Source: Flammeovirgaceae bacterium UBA2371 (GTDB taxonomy: Bacteria > Bacteroidota > Bacteroidia > Cytophagales > Cyclobacteriaceae). Taken from it: a stretch of DNA of 64,000 nucleotides. The number at the start of each line of letters is the position of its first letter. The stretch's first letter is position 1. The notes beneath the pieces were generated by a model that did not search any database, was not told where the DNA came from, and worked only from the letters and a program-made list of their open reading frames with translations. Position numbers and translations under genes: made by a program. The stretch covers positions 8,029-72,028 of the forward strand of contig DDTF01000066.1 in NCBI GenBank assembly GCA_002345965.1. Direction: 5' to 3'. Positions 8,629-16,859 of this stretch are shown piece by piece.

Positions 8629-9315
8629 CTATTCGCTTCTTTTTCCCAATGGATTCGATTTCCAGGGTTTAGAAATATGCGCACTGAGGATAAAACTCCG
8701 GTTGTACATCTCAGCTGTATTGGAGATGTTGGTCAATCCATAGTTGTACCTCAAATCGATAGCCACCCTTTTTTGCTTAACGCGAAAGGTATATCCGCTT
8801 CCGAACTGCATTCCTGCTTCCCATCTTTTGAATGCATCACTTGAATTGTTGAAAGAGAGATCCGAGGTAGTGCCTTCATTTTTTTTCGTTCCATAAACAT
8901 TTAGGCCGATGGAGGGCCCTGCGTTGACATAAAATTTATGGAAGTGGTACCTGGCCATGAGCGGCATCTCAACGGAGTAAAAGCGAAAGGTAGTTTTGTC
9001 TGTTGTGAGAGGGTTGCTGGATTCCAGTTTTCCGCCTTTGGTCATAAAGTACAACTCACTGGCAATGGAAAAGCTGGGCGTAACTCCCGCCTGGAAGGAT
9101 AGGCCAACTTGCGGACTTAGAATTGACTTTCTATAATCTGAAAGTGTGCTGTTTCCCTTTCCGTAGTTGATATTGGTGCTCACTAAATTGAGCATCAAAT
9201 CCATATAGGTTTCAGTTGTTTTGCCCTGCTTGTTGGACTGAGATTCTTGCGAAAAGGCATTGGCGAACAGGAAAATCAACCCCATTGTTAGCCCTGTTTT
9301 TAGGTTCTTTTTCAT
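8629..9315 (-). CDS. Outer-membrane beta-barrel protein (PorT-like)
   Basis: A 228-residue protein with a signal peptide ending in ANAFSQ and a PorT/OmpA-like barrel pattern: VGLSFQAGVTPSFSIASELY, MPLMARYHFHKFYVNAGPSI and VAIDLRYNYGLTNI. It is the first gene of the four-gene minus-strand operon ending at 5815, and it starts 130 bases after the LytTR regulator gene. That gap contains a dyad at 9392-9416 that could be a control site. Confidence 0.75.
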   Translation of the reverse strand: MKKNLKTGLTMGLIFLFANAFSQESQSNKQGKTTETYMDLMLNLVSTNINYGKGNSTLSDYRKSILSPQVGLSFQAGVTPSFSIASELYFMTKGGKLESSNPLTTDKTTFRFYSVEMPLMARYHFHKFYVNAGPSIGLNVYGTKKNEGTTSDLSFNNSSDAFKRWEAGMQFGSGYTFRVKQKRVAIDLRYNYGLTNISNTAEMYNRSFILSAHISKPWKSNPLGKRSE

Positions 9316-9391
9316 ACTTTTTTTGTTTTAGTTGGTTTAACTTCAACAAAGGTGAAAGTATGGGCAGGGTCTTACAATTGTGTTATGCAAA

Positions 9392-9416
9392 GCAGGGTCA
9401 GACGTCTGCATCCTGC
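9392..9416. promoter_or_regulatory. Nested dyad upstream of the beta-barrel operon
   Basis: A perfect 10-base palindrome CAGACGTCTG (9399-9408) is flanked by GCAGG (9392-9396) and CCTGC (9412-9416). It sits between the response-regulator gene and the barrel gene. There is no T-run after it on either strand, so an operator is at least as likely as a terminator. LytTR proteins usually bind direct repeats rather than palindromes, so the binder is unknown. Confidence 0.4.
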
Positions 9417-9445
9417 CGCTTATTGTCTGCCAAATGGGAGGGGGT

Positions 9446-10147
9446 TTATGCCTTATTGTTGATCAGATCGAAGAAAGCCTCTCTGTAGGTTTCTGAAATA
9501 GGGATCAATTGGTCTGCGATTTTTATTCTACCCCGTTCGATGGATAAAATCTTATTGAGGGCAACCATGTAGGACTTATGCACCCTGCAAACCATGCTGG
9601 GGGGTATTAGTTTTTCAAACTCACTGAAGTTTTGCAGGGTCATGATCTTCACGTTTTTGTGCACTGTATGAATTCTGCGGTAATCCCTCATCCCTTCAAT
9701 GAAAACGATATCGTCCAGCATGATTTTCTCCAGCCGGTTTTCTGTCTTTACAAAAATGAAGTCGGGTGCGGTCTCAGCAGCATGACGCGTCAAATTTACC
9801 TGCGCTTTATTGACTGCCTGCAAAAAACGGTTAAAAGTAAATGGCTTTAGAAGGTAGTCTGTTATTTGCAGTTCATAGCCCTTCAACGCATATTCCTGAT
9901 AGGCTGTTGTAATAATCACCTGGCTATTGATTTTTGAACTTTCCAGTAATTCAATACCCGATAGCTCGTCCATATTGATATCCAGGAAAAGCAAATCCAC
10001 TTTATTGTTGTTCAGATAGGCCAGCCCTGTCAGTGCATTGTCGAAAGTGGCGCTTAAATGTAAAAAAGGAACCTTACTGACAAAGCTTTTTGTCTTTTCA
10101 AGGGCAAGGGGCTCATCTTCGATGATGATGCAATTATATTTGGTCAT
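9446..10147 (-). CDS. LytTR-family response regulator
   Basis: A 233-residue two-component regulator. Residues 1 to about 120 form a receiver domain with acidic residues Glu10/Asp11, phosphorylation site Asp56 in LLFLDINMDELSG, and the conserved KPF motif. Residues about 135-230 form a LytTR DNA-binding domain (FIEGMRDYRRIHT, MVCRVHKSYMVALNKI). Its start overlaps the upstream histidine kinase gene by 14 bases, so the two are translated together. The operon just downstream (barrel, DUF4386, MDR, hydrolase) is a natural candidate target, but that is inference. Confidence 0.92.
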   Translation of the reverse strand: MTKYNCIIIEDEPLALEKTKSFVSKVPFLHLSATFDNALTGLAYLNNNKVDLLFLDINMDELSGIELLESSKINSQVIITTAYQEYALKGYELQITDYLLKPFTFNRFLQAVNKAQVNLTRHAAETAPDFIFVKTENRLEKIMLDDIVFIEGMRDYRRIHTVHKNVKIMTLQNFSEFEKLIPPSMVCRVHKSYMVALNKILSIERGRIKIADQLIPISETYREAFFDLINNKA

Positions 10148-11195
10148 AGGGAATGGTTAGGTTAACGCTATACAGCTCATCACTGTTGTTTATTTCCAAT
10201 TTATGCCTTCCGGAATAAATAAGATTCAAACGTTTTTCAATTAATTGATTGCCTAAGCCTCCGCTGGTTTGCTGAACAGGCTGTTTCGAATCGTATTTAT
10301 TTTCGCACAGCAGTTGTACCGAGTCTTCCTTGATATGAAGGTTAATGGTAATGGCGTTTTCAAGTTTTTTGTTCGTGGAATGTTTGAAGGCATTTTCAAT
10401 GAATGGGATAAATACCATCGGTGCTACTCGCTTATTACTGATGGTTCCATTTACACTAAACTGCACATAATTTTCATTCGCTGTCCTTATTTTCTGTAAG
10501 GCTATGTATTTGGTGATGTATTCAATTTCACTGGATAGCGGTATGGCGTCTCCTTTAGTTTCATAAAGAACAAACCGGATGATGTCAGAAAGCTTGTTCA
10601 AATATTCTGAGGCTTTAACCGCATCCATTAGAATTAATGAATCAATATTATTGATTGTGTTGAATAATAAATGAGGATCAAACTGCGATTTGACCAATGC
10701 CATTTCCATTTGATGGCTTTTTTCTTTTAGCTCCTCTTTTACTTTGATTTCGTTAAACCAGGTGATGAAGCCTTTGATTACCAGGGCGACAATACCACAC
10801 AATAAACCAATAATAGTCATTACTGCGATTACTGTAAGTGCCGTTGATCGACCCTTCTTACCCCCTTCGTCCATATCGATCAAATAACCAGACTCAATGA
10901 AATACCGGATAAGAAAATAGCCAATGATGGCTGCACCCACTGAAATGAGTAAGCCATAAACTATTGAAAGAAGAATTTTTTTTTGCTGGAGATACCTGGG
11001 AAATAGCAGGAAATAATATGTAAAGTAAGAAATGGAGGAGGGGATGAACGCAAACAGCATAATGCTTTTGAAAGCGTTCATTACCAGGGGTACGCTATGA
11101 TTACTTCTATAGTATAAGCCCAACGTAATAAACACCAGCAAAAAATAACATAGCCAAAAGCCTATGTGAAATAGCAGGACAAAAGACTTCCTCAT
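10134..11195 (-). CDS. LytS-type sensor histidine kinase
   Basis: The 353-residue kinase has four hydrophobic segments in residues 1 to about 150, then a linker helix and a His_kinase domain of the LytS/YehU type with phospho-acceptor His in QFDPHLLFNTINN. The HATPase part shows MVFIPFIENAFKHS (N box) and SGGLGNQLIEKRL (G box). The ATG at 11195 is used; one codon upstream is a TTG. It pairs with the overlapping LytTR regulator gene. No extracytoplasmic sensor domain is visible, so the signal may be membrane-related. Confidence 0.92.
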   Translation of the reverse strand: MRKSFVLLFHIGFWLCYFLLVFITLGLYYRSNHSVPLVMNAFKSIMLFAFIPSSISYFTYYFLLFPRYLQQKKILLSIVYGLLISVGAAIIGYFLIRYFIESGYLIDMDEGGKKGRSTALTVIAVMTIIGLLCGIVALVIKGFITWFNEIKVKEELKEKSHQMEMALVKSQFDPHLLFNTINNIDSLILMDAVKASEYLNKLSDIIRFVLYETKGDAIPLSSEIEYITKYIALQKIRTANENYVQFSVNGTISNKRVAPMVFIPFIENAFKHSTNKKLENAITINLHIKEDSVQLLCENKYDSKQPVQQTSGGLGNQLIEKRLNLIYSGRHKLEINNSDELYSVNLTIPYDQI

Positions 11196-11278
11196 CAACT
11201 AAAAGTACCAAAATATTGAGGATCCAAACAGGCTATTGATTTATCTTTTTAGGTCACCCGGTACATAGATTCAATTCA

Positions 11279-12310
11279 TTAGAATCCCTCAAGTACTATT
11301 TCCTTATTGACCATCATTCCGGCAGTGGTACCCATGGCCACGGCATTGGCTACGGTGCGCATACGGGTCGTGTTATCACCACAGGCGAAAACGCCAGGTA
11401 TACTGGTTCGTTGAATAGGATCGGTTATGATATAACCCTCTTCATTTAGCGCGCACCCCAGTGATTCCGGAATGGCACAGTGTTGTTCAAAGGGCCTTGG
11501 GGCGTACAATGCTTTAATGGCATGCGTAGTACCGTCTTTGAAAATGATGGTTTCAAGGTGCCCGCTTTTATGAACTAACCGTTCTACTTCGGCTTCCACC
11601 ATGTTTATTTTATGGCTTGCAAGCTTTGCCATTTGATCCTTCGTTAAAGTTGATTTACCGTTGGTAAACAGTGTAAGATCCCTGGTCCAATTGGAAATCA
11701 AGCTTAAGAATTCAAATCCCTTTTCCCCATTGCCAAGCACACCGGTTGGCTCGTTTTTTACTTCGAAGCCGTGGCAGTATGGGCAATGCAACACGGAGAT
11801 TCCCCAGCATTCACTAAACCCATCGATGGGCGGCATGATGTCTTTGATACCAGTGGCAAAAATTAATTTTTTGCTTTGGAAGGATTCACCGGTTGCAGTT
11901 TCAATTTCAAACCCGTTTTTTATCTTCCTTCCTTTTGTTGCCAAACCATTAAAAAACTTTACCGTGTTATATTGTTGCACTTGTTGTCTGGCAAGGGTGG
12001 CGATGTCTTTAGGGGTTTGTCCATCTTGTGTCAGGAAGTTATGCGAATAGGGAGTTTGCCGATTGCAGGGCAGGCCGCTATCGATGACAAGCACTTGTCT
12101 CAGTGCCCTTCCCAATGCCATGGCTGCAGCTAGCCCTGAGTAACTCCCTCCAATGATGATTACATCCAATTGTTTCTTGTCTGTCATTATATTATCAGTT
12201 GAAATTTTAGTTAAGTCGATGGGCCATGTGAGGGCCATCAAAGTGAGTCCGCTTTGTTTGATAAATGCTCGCCTGGATGACACACCCCGTGGTCCCTCGT
12301 TGATGCCCAT
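11279..12310 (-). CDS. Thioredoxin-reductase-like FAD/NAD(P) oxidoreductase with Tat-type N-terminus
   Basis: The 343-residue flavoprotein contains FAD-binding VIIIGGSYSGLAAAMALGRA, a CPYC redox pair in VLHCPYCHGFEV, an NADP-type segment around GVLGNGEKGFEF, and the closing FAD motif GVFACGDNT. This is the class II pyridine nucleotide-disulfide family near TrxB. The first 39 residues are unusual: SSRRAFIKQSG followed by a hydrophobic run resembles a twin-arginine signal. An internal Met at residue 42 would give the usual cytoplasmic form. It follows a small membrane protein gene by 6 bases. Oxidoreductase is firm; location is open. Confidence 0.8.
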   Translation of the reverse strand: MGINEGPRGVSSRRAFIKQSGLTLMALTWPIDLTKISTDNIMTDKKQLDVIIIGGSYSGLAAAMALGRALRQVLVIDSGLPCNRQTPYSHNFLTQDGQTPKDIATLARQQVQQYNTVKFFNGLATKGRKIKNGFEIETATGESFQSKKLIFATGIKDIMPPIDGFSECWGISVLHCPYCHGFEVKNEPTGVLGNGEKGFEFLSLISNWTRDLTLFTNGKSTLTKDQMAKLASHKINMVEAEVERLVHKSGHLETIIFKDGTTHAIKALYAPRPFEQHCAIPESLGCALNEEGYIITDPIQRTSIPGVFACGDNTTRMRTVANAVAMGTTAGMMVNKEIVLEGF

Positions 12311-12316
12311 TTCCGT

Positions 12317-12541
12317 TTACTTCTTATCCGCTTTAGGGGCAACCTGTTCAACGATCATGTTGACGAAAGGCAGTCCTATAAAGACAATCCAGGGAACCAG
12401 GGAAAGTGTCAACAGTAGTGTTCGTACATACAAGGGTAAAACCGATAGCGGTTCCCCTAGCAGGTAAAGGAATAAGGTTATGGATGGATAAATGACCACC
12501 CATATTTTTAAGGACGCGATTAATTTCATTTTTGTGTTCAT
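12317..12541 (-). CDS. Small two-helix membrane protein
   Basis: A 74-residue protein with two hydrophobic segments (about residues 10-28 and 36-63, the latter LPLYVRTLLLTLSLVPWIVF) and a charged lysine end. It is placed tightly (6 bases) before the flavin oxidoreductase gene and downstream of an AraC-type regulator, so it is probably co-transcribed with the oxidoreductase. An overlapping reading frame at 12348-12581 lacks such features. No function is assigned. Confidence 0.6.
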   Translation of the reverse strand: MNTKMKLIASLKIWVVIYPSITLFLYLLGEPLSVLPLYVRTLLLTLSLVPWIVFIGLPFVNMIVEQVAPKADKK

Positions 12542-12624
12542 ACCTATTTTGTTTGAGTTTGTTTCTACAAAAGTAGAGCACTCAAAGACCTGCCTGATAG
12601 GACAAAAATGAAGTTGAATTGGAT

Positions 12625-13491
12625 TTATTTGAAATTGTGCCTGAATGTTTCAGGGGTGAAACCCGTGTGCTTTTTAAAGAACCTGATAAAATAGGACACA
12701 TCCTCGTAGCCCAGGTGAAAGGCAATTTGGTTTACCTGATTGGAGGTGGCAAGCAGGTATCTTTTGGCTTCTAAAATTATGTGTTCGTTGATCAATTCGG
12801 AACATGTTTTGCCTAGTGTAGCCTTTGTAATGGCGTTGAGTTGGTATACCGAAAGATGCATCATATCCGCATATTGAGACACCTCCTTATGACTGGAGAT
12901 ATGCGTCTCAATAAGTTCTACAAGTTTATCCAGCTGTTCCTGCGTGTATTGATTGATTGGAAGGCTGGAGGTGGAAGTCTTTTCTTTGTGATGCCTCATC
13001 AACTCAATAAAGAAGATACTTAAATTGGCCTTAATGACTTCCTGATATCCAGTTTTTTTCTCACCAAACTCTACAAATACGGAAGTCAACAAATCAAACG
13101 CCTTTTTGAAACTATGGACATCCATCTCATATTGATTCAAGCTACTTGCGTTACGCAACAGTTGTCGGGAAGCCTTATCTGCGGGATAATAAAAATCATT
13201 TTTAAACTCCATAAGGAAACCTTTACTTCCGACTTGTAGCGTGAGCTCATGCACCTGACCTGGTCGGATAAAGAAGATCGAATGATCGTTGACTTTATAG
13301 GGGTTGAAGTCTATGGTATGAATCCCATTTCCTTTCTGTAAAACTAAAACGAAGTAATATTCATGCCTGTGAAGGTCATGAACCATGTCTTTGCCGTCAA
13401 GCACATCTTGAATGTTCCTAATGTTAAAACTTTCCGAAGATTCAGGTTGGCTTTGAGGCACTTTGATCTTCCTGATGGGAATGGCTTTCAT
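12625..13491 (-). CDS. AraC-family transcriptional regulator
   Basis: The 288-residue protein has an N-terminal cupin-like sensing domain (HRHEYYFVLVLQKGNG, FIRPGQVHEL) and a C-terminal pair of helix-turn-helix motifs. The AraC signature is clear in VNQIAFHLGYEDVSYFIRFF and KKHTGFTPETFR. It is transcribed toward the small membrane protein and flavin oxidoreductase genes, which may be its targets, with an 83-base gap between them. The inducer is unknown. Confidence 0.92.
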   Translation of the reverse strand: MKAIPIRKIKVPQSQPESSESFNIRNIQDVLDGKDMVHDLHRHEYYFVLVLQKGNGIHTIDFNPYKVNDHSIFFIRPGQVHELTLQVGSKGFLMEFKNDFYYPADKASRQLLRNASSLNQYEMDVHSFKKAFDLLTSVFVEFGEKKTGYQEVIKANLSIFFIELMRHHKEKTSTSSLPINQYTQEQLDKLVELIETHISSHKEVSQYADMMHLSVYQLNAITKATLGKTCSELINEHIILEAKRYLLATSNQVNQIAFHLGYEDVSYFIRFFKKHTGFTPETFRHNFK

Positions 13492-13560
13492 AAATGTTTT
13501 AGCACTTAAAATTTAGTCTTATATCTTTTAAGGAGCAAGTCTGGCTATAGGGTACGAGGG

Positions 13561-14013
13561 CTAAAATCTTATTGAGCTAATATACGTCCAGGCAATCAAA
13601 AATATTTGTAAAGGAATTCTAAACCACAAATAGTTTAACCCGGGGCCACCAAAAGCAGCATTTTGAAAGTCAATTTGTTCAGTGGCAGCTTTTATGTTGG
13701 CTGGGAGTACAACCACAAAGAATACTATCAAAATCCAACCTGAATAAACCTTTGTGCTTGGGAAAAGCAGTGCAATTCCCAATATAATTTCCAAGAACCC
13801 TGTTAGATACACCAATTCTATTTTGAATGGAATAAACTCCGGCATCATCATGGCCATACCTTTTGTAAATGCAAAATGTCCTATTGCCGTAAAAAGAAGC
13901 ATTGTGCACATTGCTATTCGGGCTGATAATGAAAAGTCGTAACGGTGTGCTAATAATTTAATAGCGAATGCAGAAACAGCGAATACAATCAATAGCACAA
14001 TTAATGGTTTCAT
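13561..14013 (-). CDS. DoxX-like membrane protein
   Basis: A 150-residue protein with four hydrophobic helices. The layout and segments such as FTAIGHFAFTKGMAMMMPEFIPF and YLTGFLEIILGIALLFPS match the DoxX-like family. In E. coli-type naming these are small membrane proteins linked loosely to redox balance, but function is not settled. It follows the Crp-like gene in the same direction with a 55-base gap, so it may be regulated by it. Confidence 0.8.
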   Translation of the reverse strand: MKPLIVLLIVFAVSAFAIKLLAHRYDFSLSARIAMCTMLLFTAIGHFAFTKGMAMMMPEFIPFKIELVYLTGFLEIILGIALLFPSTKVYSGWILIVFFVVVLPANIKAATEQIDFQNAAFGGPGLNYLWFRIPLQIFLIAWTYISSIRF

Positions 14014-14068
14014 TTTTTTCTTTTATGCAAAACACGACTAAAGTAGAGGTGAATCCAATGAACCTCGG

Positions 14069-14635
14069 TTAAGTAATTCGTTTTCGAATCCTGCTTAATG
14101 CTTGTGGAGTTATCCCAATATAAGAAGCAATGTATTTAAGTGGAACTTGCTTTAACAGATGAGGTTGTTCGCTAAATAGCTTAAGGTAACGCTGTTCGGC
14201 CGTATAATTAAGTAGTGATAATTCTCTTTTAGACTTCTTCAAAAAAAGGTCTTCGCTTGCAAGCCGTCCAATTTTATTTCCGACCTCAGTTACCTCATAT
14301 ATGTTTTGTAGGTCTTGGTAGGTCAAACTCCAGAGCACAGTACCTGTTAGCGTTTCCAATTGGTAGGTTGATGGTTTTTGGGTTAAAAAGGAATCATAAG
14401 CACTTACAAAAGTGTCTGCAAAAGCAAATCCAAATGTCAAGTCATCAGTTTCTTTTGGAATGAAAAACCGAATAACCCCTTTTTCAATAAACGAAAGATG
14501 GTTCTCTTTTTCTCCAACCTTTAGCAAGGTTGTTTGCTTTGGAAACTCTCTTCGAATTAGCTTGGACGAGAATATTTGCCAATCCTTATCAGTTTGTTTA
14601 ACAGTCTTATCAAAATATTCTCTAATTGTTTTCAT
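14069..14635 (-). CDS. Crp/Fnr-family regulator
   Basis: The 188-residue protein has a cyclic-nucleotide-binding jelly roll (residues about 25-115, with LLKVGEKENHLSFIEKGVIR) followed by a helical linker and a short helix-turn-helix at the end (LKYIASYIGITPQALSRIRK). This is the common Bacteroidota form of Crp-type regulator. Residues needed for cAMP binding are not clearly preserved, so the ligand may be absent or different. DoxX-like gene downstream is a possible target. Confidence 0.88.
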   Translation of the reverse strand: MKTIREYFDKTVKQTDKDWQIFSSKLIRREFPKQTTLLKVGEKENHLSFIEKGVIRFFIPKETDDLTFGFAFADTFVSAYDSFLTQKPSTYQLETLTGTVLWSLTYQDLQNIYEVTEVGNKIGRLASEDLFLKKSKRELSLLNYTAEQRYLKLFSEQPHLLKQVPLKYIASYIGITPQALSRIRKRIT

Positions 14636-14757
14636 TTGTTTTTGATGTTGCCATATTAGATTAAATATTGAGTTTCAAGCCTTCCTTGCCATCTATTAAT
14701 CTCATCATTATATACATTTTGGTATGAAGTACATATAATCATTGGCCACAATGATTT

Positions 14758-16695
14758 TCATATACTTATGTATTCACCCAAATTCAGTTTCTCTTTTAAT
14801 GTTTTATACCTGTCATCTTCATTCGGTATTTTAAATGCGGGGTGATCGAGCAGGATAGCTACCGATGTTATTCTTTTCTCCAGGCATTGAGATAAATAGT
14901 AAAAGGCTTTATCACTTTCTCCCAATGCCGACCATATCATGGCAAGGTCTACGTCCAACACCACCCCGGGTTCTTCATGCTGCCTTTGTTCTATCTTGCC
15001 TATGCATTCGAGTGCATTTTTGGTATCGCCCATTTTGGCGAATGCACAACCCAGCGGTGTAAGCCCCTTCAATGGATGCTTTGAAGCCAGGTGTACATCC
15101 TTAAAGATTTCTGCCGCCTTTTTCCAGTCGCCCGACAAGCCTACGCACCACCCTTTCAATTCCAAGGCAATACGCATTTGAGGCTGCATATCCAGTAGCC
15201 ATTCAATTTGTTTTAGGGCCTCCTCTGTTCTGCCCATTAATAAGTAGGCATCTGCCAGGGATTTGTGTACAACCGGAGAAATAGGATCCACTTTAAGCGC
15301 TGCTTCCATGATATCCACCGCTTCTTTTTTCTGTCCGGTGATCAAATAATAAAGAGACAGCAACTGATGCGCTCCTGTGGTTGTGGGATTAAGTTCTAAT
15401 GCTCTCCGCAATGACTCATAGGCAGGTTTCCAGTTCCAGTCATAAAGTAGGTAAGCCGAACCTTTGGCCGCATATCCGGTTGCCAGGGAATTGTCCAGCT
15501 CCAGCGCTTTGTCACTGTACTGGTGTACCATTTCAAATGCTTCTGCGGGTTGCATTTGTCCTGTTGCGCCAAGGAATGAATAGCATGTAGCGAGCATAGC
15601 AAAGGCGCTGGCATAGTTTGGTTCAAGTTGTATAGCCTCTCGAAAAAAATCGATGGCTTTTCTTGTATCAGCAGGGGTAATCCTGTTATAAAAATGCAGA
15701 CCCTTTAGAAAATGGGAATAAGCTTCTACATTTTGGGTGGGTGCCTTCACCAGTTTTTCTTCCTGACTTCCATCATTTAAATTCTCTCGAAGTTTATTGG
15801 CGATAATGTGGCTGATCTCATCCTGGACTTCAAATATGTCAGTCAAATCCCTGTCATAGGTTTCACTCCATATATGGTAGCCATCCGTTGCGTTTATTAA
15901 TTGTGCTGTAATGCGAACTCGATTACCGGATTTCCGAACACTTCCTTCCAGGAGTCGGTCGACATTCAGCTGCGACCCGATTTCACGGATATCTGAATTC
16001 TTTCCTTTATACGCAAAGGAAGAAGTTCTTGAGGTCACTTGAAGGCCTTCTACACGGGTGATGGCATTCAGAATTTCTTCCGTAATACCATCACTGAAAT
16101 ATTCATTTTCCGGATCGGTACTCATGTTCATAAAGGGAAGTACAGCCAACCGATTGGATGGATGTTTGGTTTTTCCTTTTAATACATTGCGTGCGGGAAC
16201 AGTCAGGCCATTGCCACTCAACGCAAATACACGGACGGGCTGGACTACATTCTTCAGTTCAAAGTAACCCATTTCAACCGCAGAAAGATTTTCCTGGTTT
16301 TTGATTTCATCAAATACCTTTTCAGAAATAAAAATTGATCCGGGAACAGCCAGTGATTCAATCCGTGAAGCGAGATTGACCCCGTCACCATACACCACTT
16401 CATTTTCAATGGAGATATCACCTGTATGGATGCCTATCCTCAGGTCCACAGTAGGCTCTTCCTTCAATAGCTCCTGGATATACATCGCGCAGGTGACTCC
16501 ATCTACTGCACTATTAAAGATGCTTAAAGCACCATCACCATAGTACTGCAAAATTTTACCATTGTAATTGGGGACAGAGGTTTCCAATACCTCTTTCAAT
16601 CGCTTGCGCTTTGTTGTTGCTGACTGTTCGTTTTGCTGCATCAGCGCCGTGTACCCTGACATGTCAGAAAACATAATGGCAGCAAGTTGGCGCAT
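14758..16695 (-). CDS. Class III nucleotidyl cyclase fused to TolB-like and TPR domains
   Basis: In this 645-residue protein, residues 1 to about 165 form a class III adenylate/guanylate cyclase: metal Asp11 in IMFSDMSGYT, the second metal Asp in LQYYGDGAL, and the Asn/Arg transition-state pair in GDGVNLASRIE. Residues about 185-315 are the TolB-like segment often attached to such cyclases (RLAVLPFMNMSTDPENEYFS). The remainder is a tetratricopeptide array (for example ALELDNSLATGYAAKGSAY). It has no membrane segment. All key cyclase residues are present, so it should make cAMP or cGMP. It is divergent from the peptidase gene at 16860. Confidence 0.88.
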   Translation of the reverse strand: MRQLAAIMFSDMSGYTALMQQNEQSATTKRKRLKEVLETSVPNYNGKILQYYGDGALSIFNSAVDGVTCAMYIQELLKEEPTVDLRIGIHTGDISIENEVVYGDGVNLASRIESLAVPGSIFISEKVFDEIKNQENLSAVEMGYFELKNVVQPVRVFALSGNGLTVPARNVLKGKTKHPSNRLAVLPFMNMSTDPENEYFSDGITEEILNAITRVEGLQVTSRTSSFAYKGKNSDIREIGSQLNVDRLLEGSVRKSGNRVRITAQLINATDGYHIWSETYDRDLTDIFEVQDEISHIIANKLRENLNDGSQEEKLVKAPTQNVEAYSHFLKGLHFYNRITPADTRKAIDFFREAIQLEPNYASAFAMLATCYSFLGATGQMQPAEAFEMVHQYSDKALELDNSLATGYAAKGSAYLLYDWNWKPAYESLRRALELNPTTTGAHQLLSLYYLITGQKKEAVDIMEAALKVDPISPVVHKSLADAYLLMGRTEEALKQIEWLLDMQPQMRIALELKGWCVGLSGDWKKAAEIFKDVHLASKHPLKGLTPLGCAFAKMGDTKNALECIGKIEQRQHEEPGVVLDVDLAMIWSALGESDKAFYYLSQCLEKRITSVAILLDHPAFKIPNEDDRYKTLKEKLNLGEYISI

Positions 16696-16859
16696 GGATA
16701 GGGTGGGTGGTATTGCTGCTAATGTACCAAATTGCCTTGTTAATTCTATTCGTGGTCAATTGATTTTCACTGCCCTGCAGGAGATTATCTGGTTGGAAAA
16801 AATTTATAAACACCATAAAAACTTTAGATTTACTCTACTGGATTTAAACTGACTAGACT

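Noticed and set aside
12348..12581. 77-residue frame overlapping the small membrane protein gene
   Set aside because: The alternative frame at 12317-12541 has two clear membrane helices and fits the gene spacing; this one has no coherent pattern.
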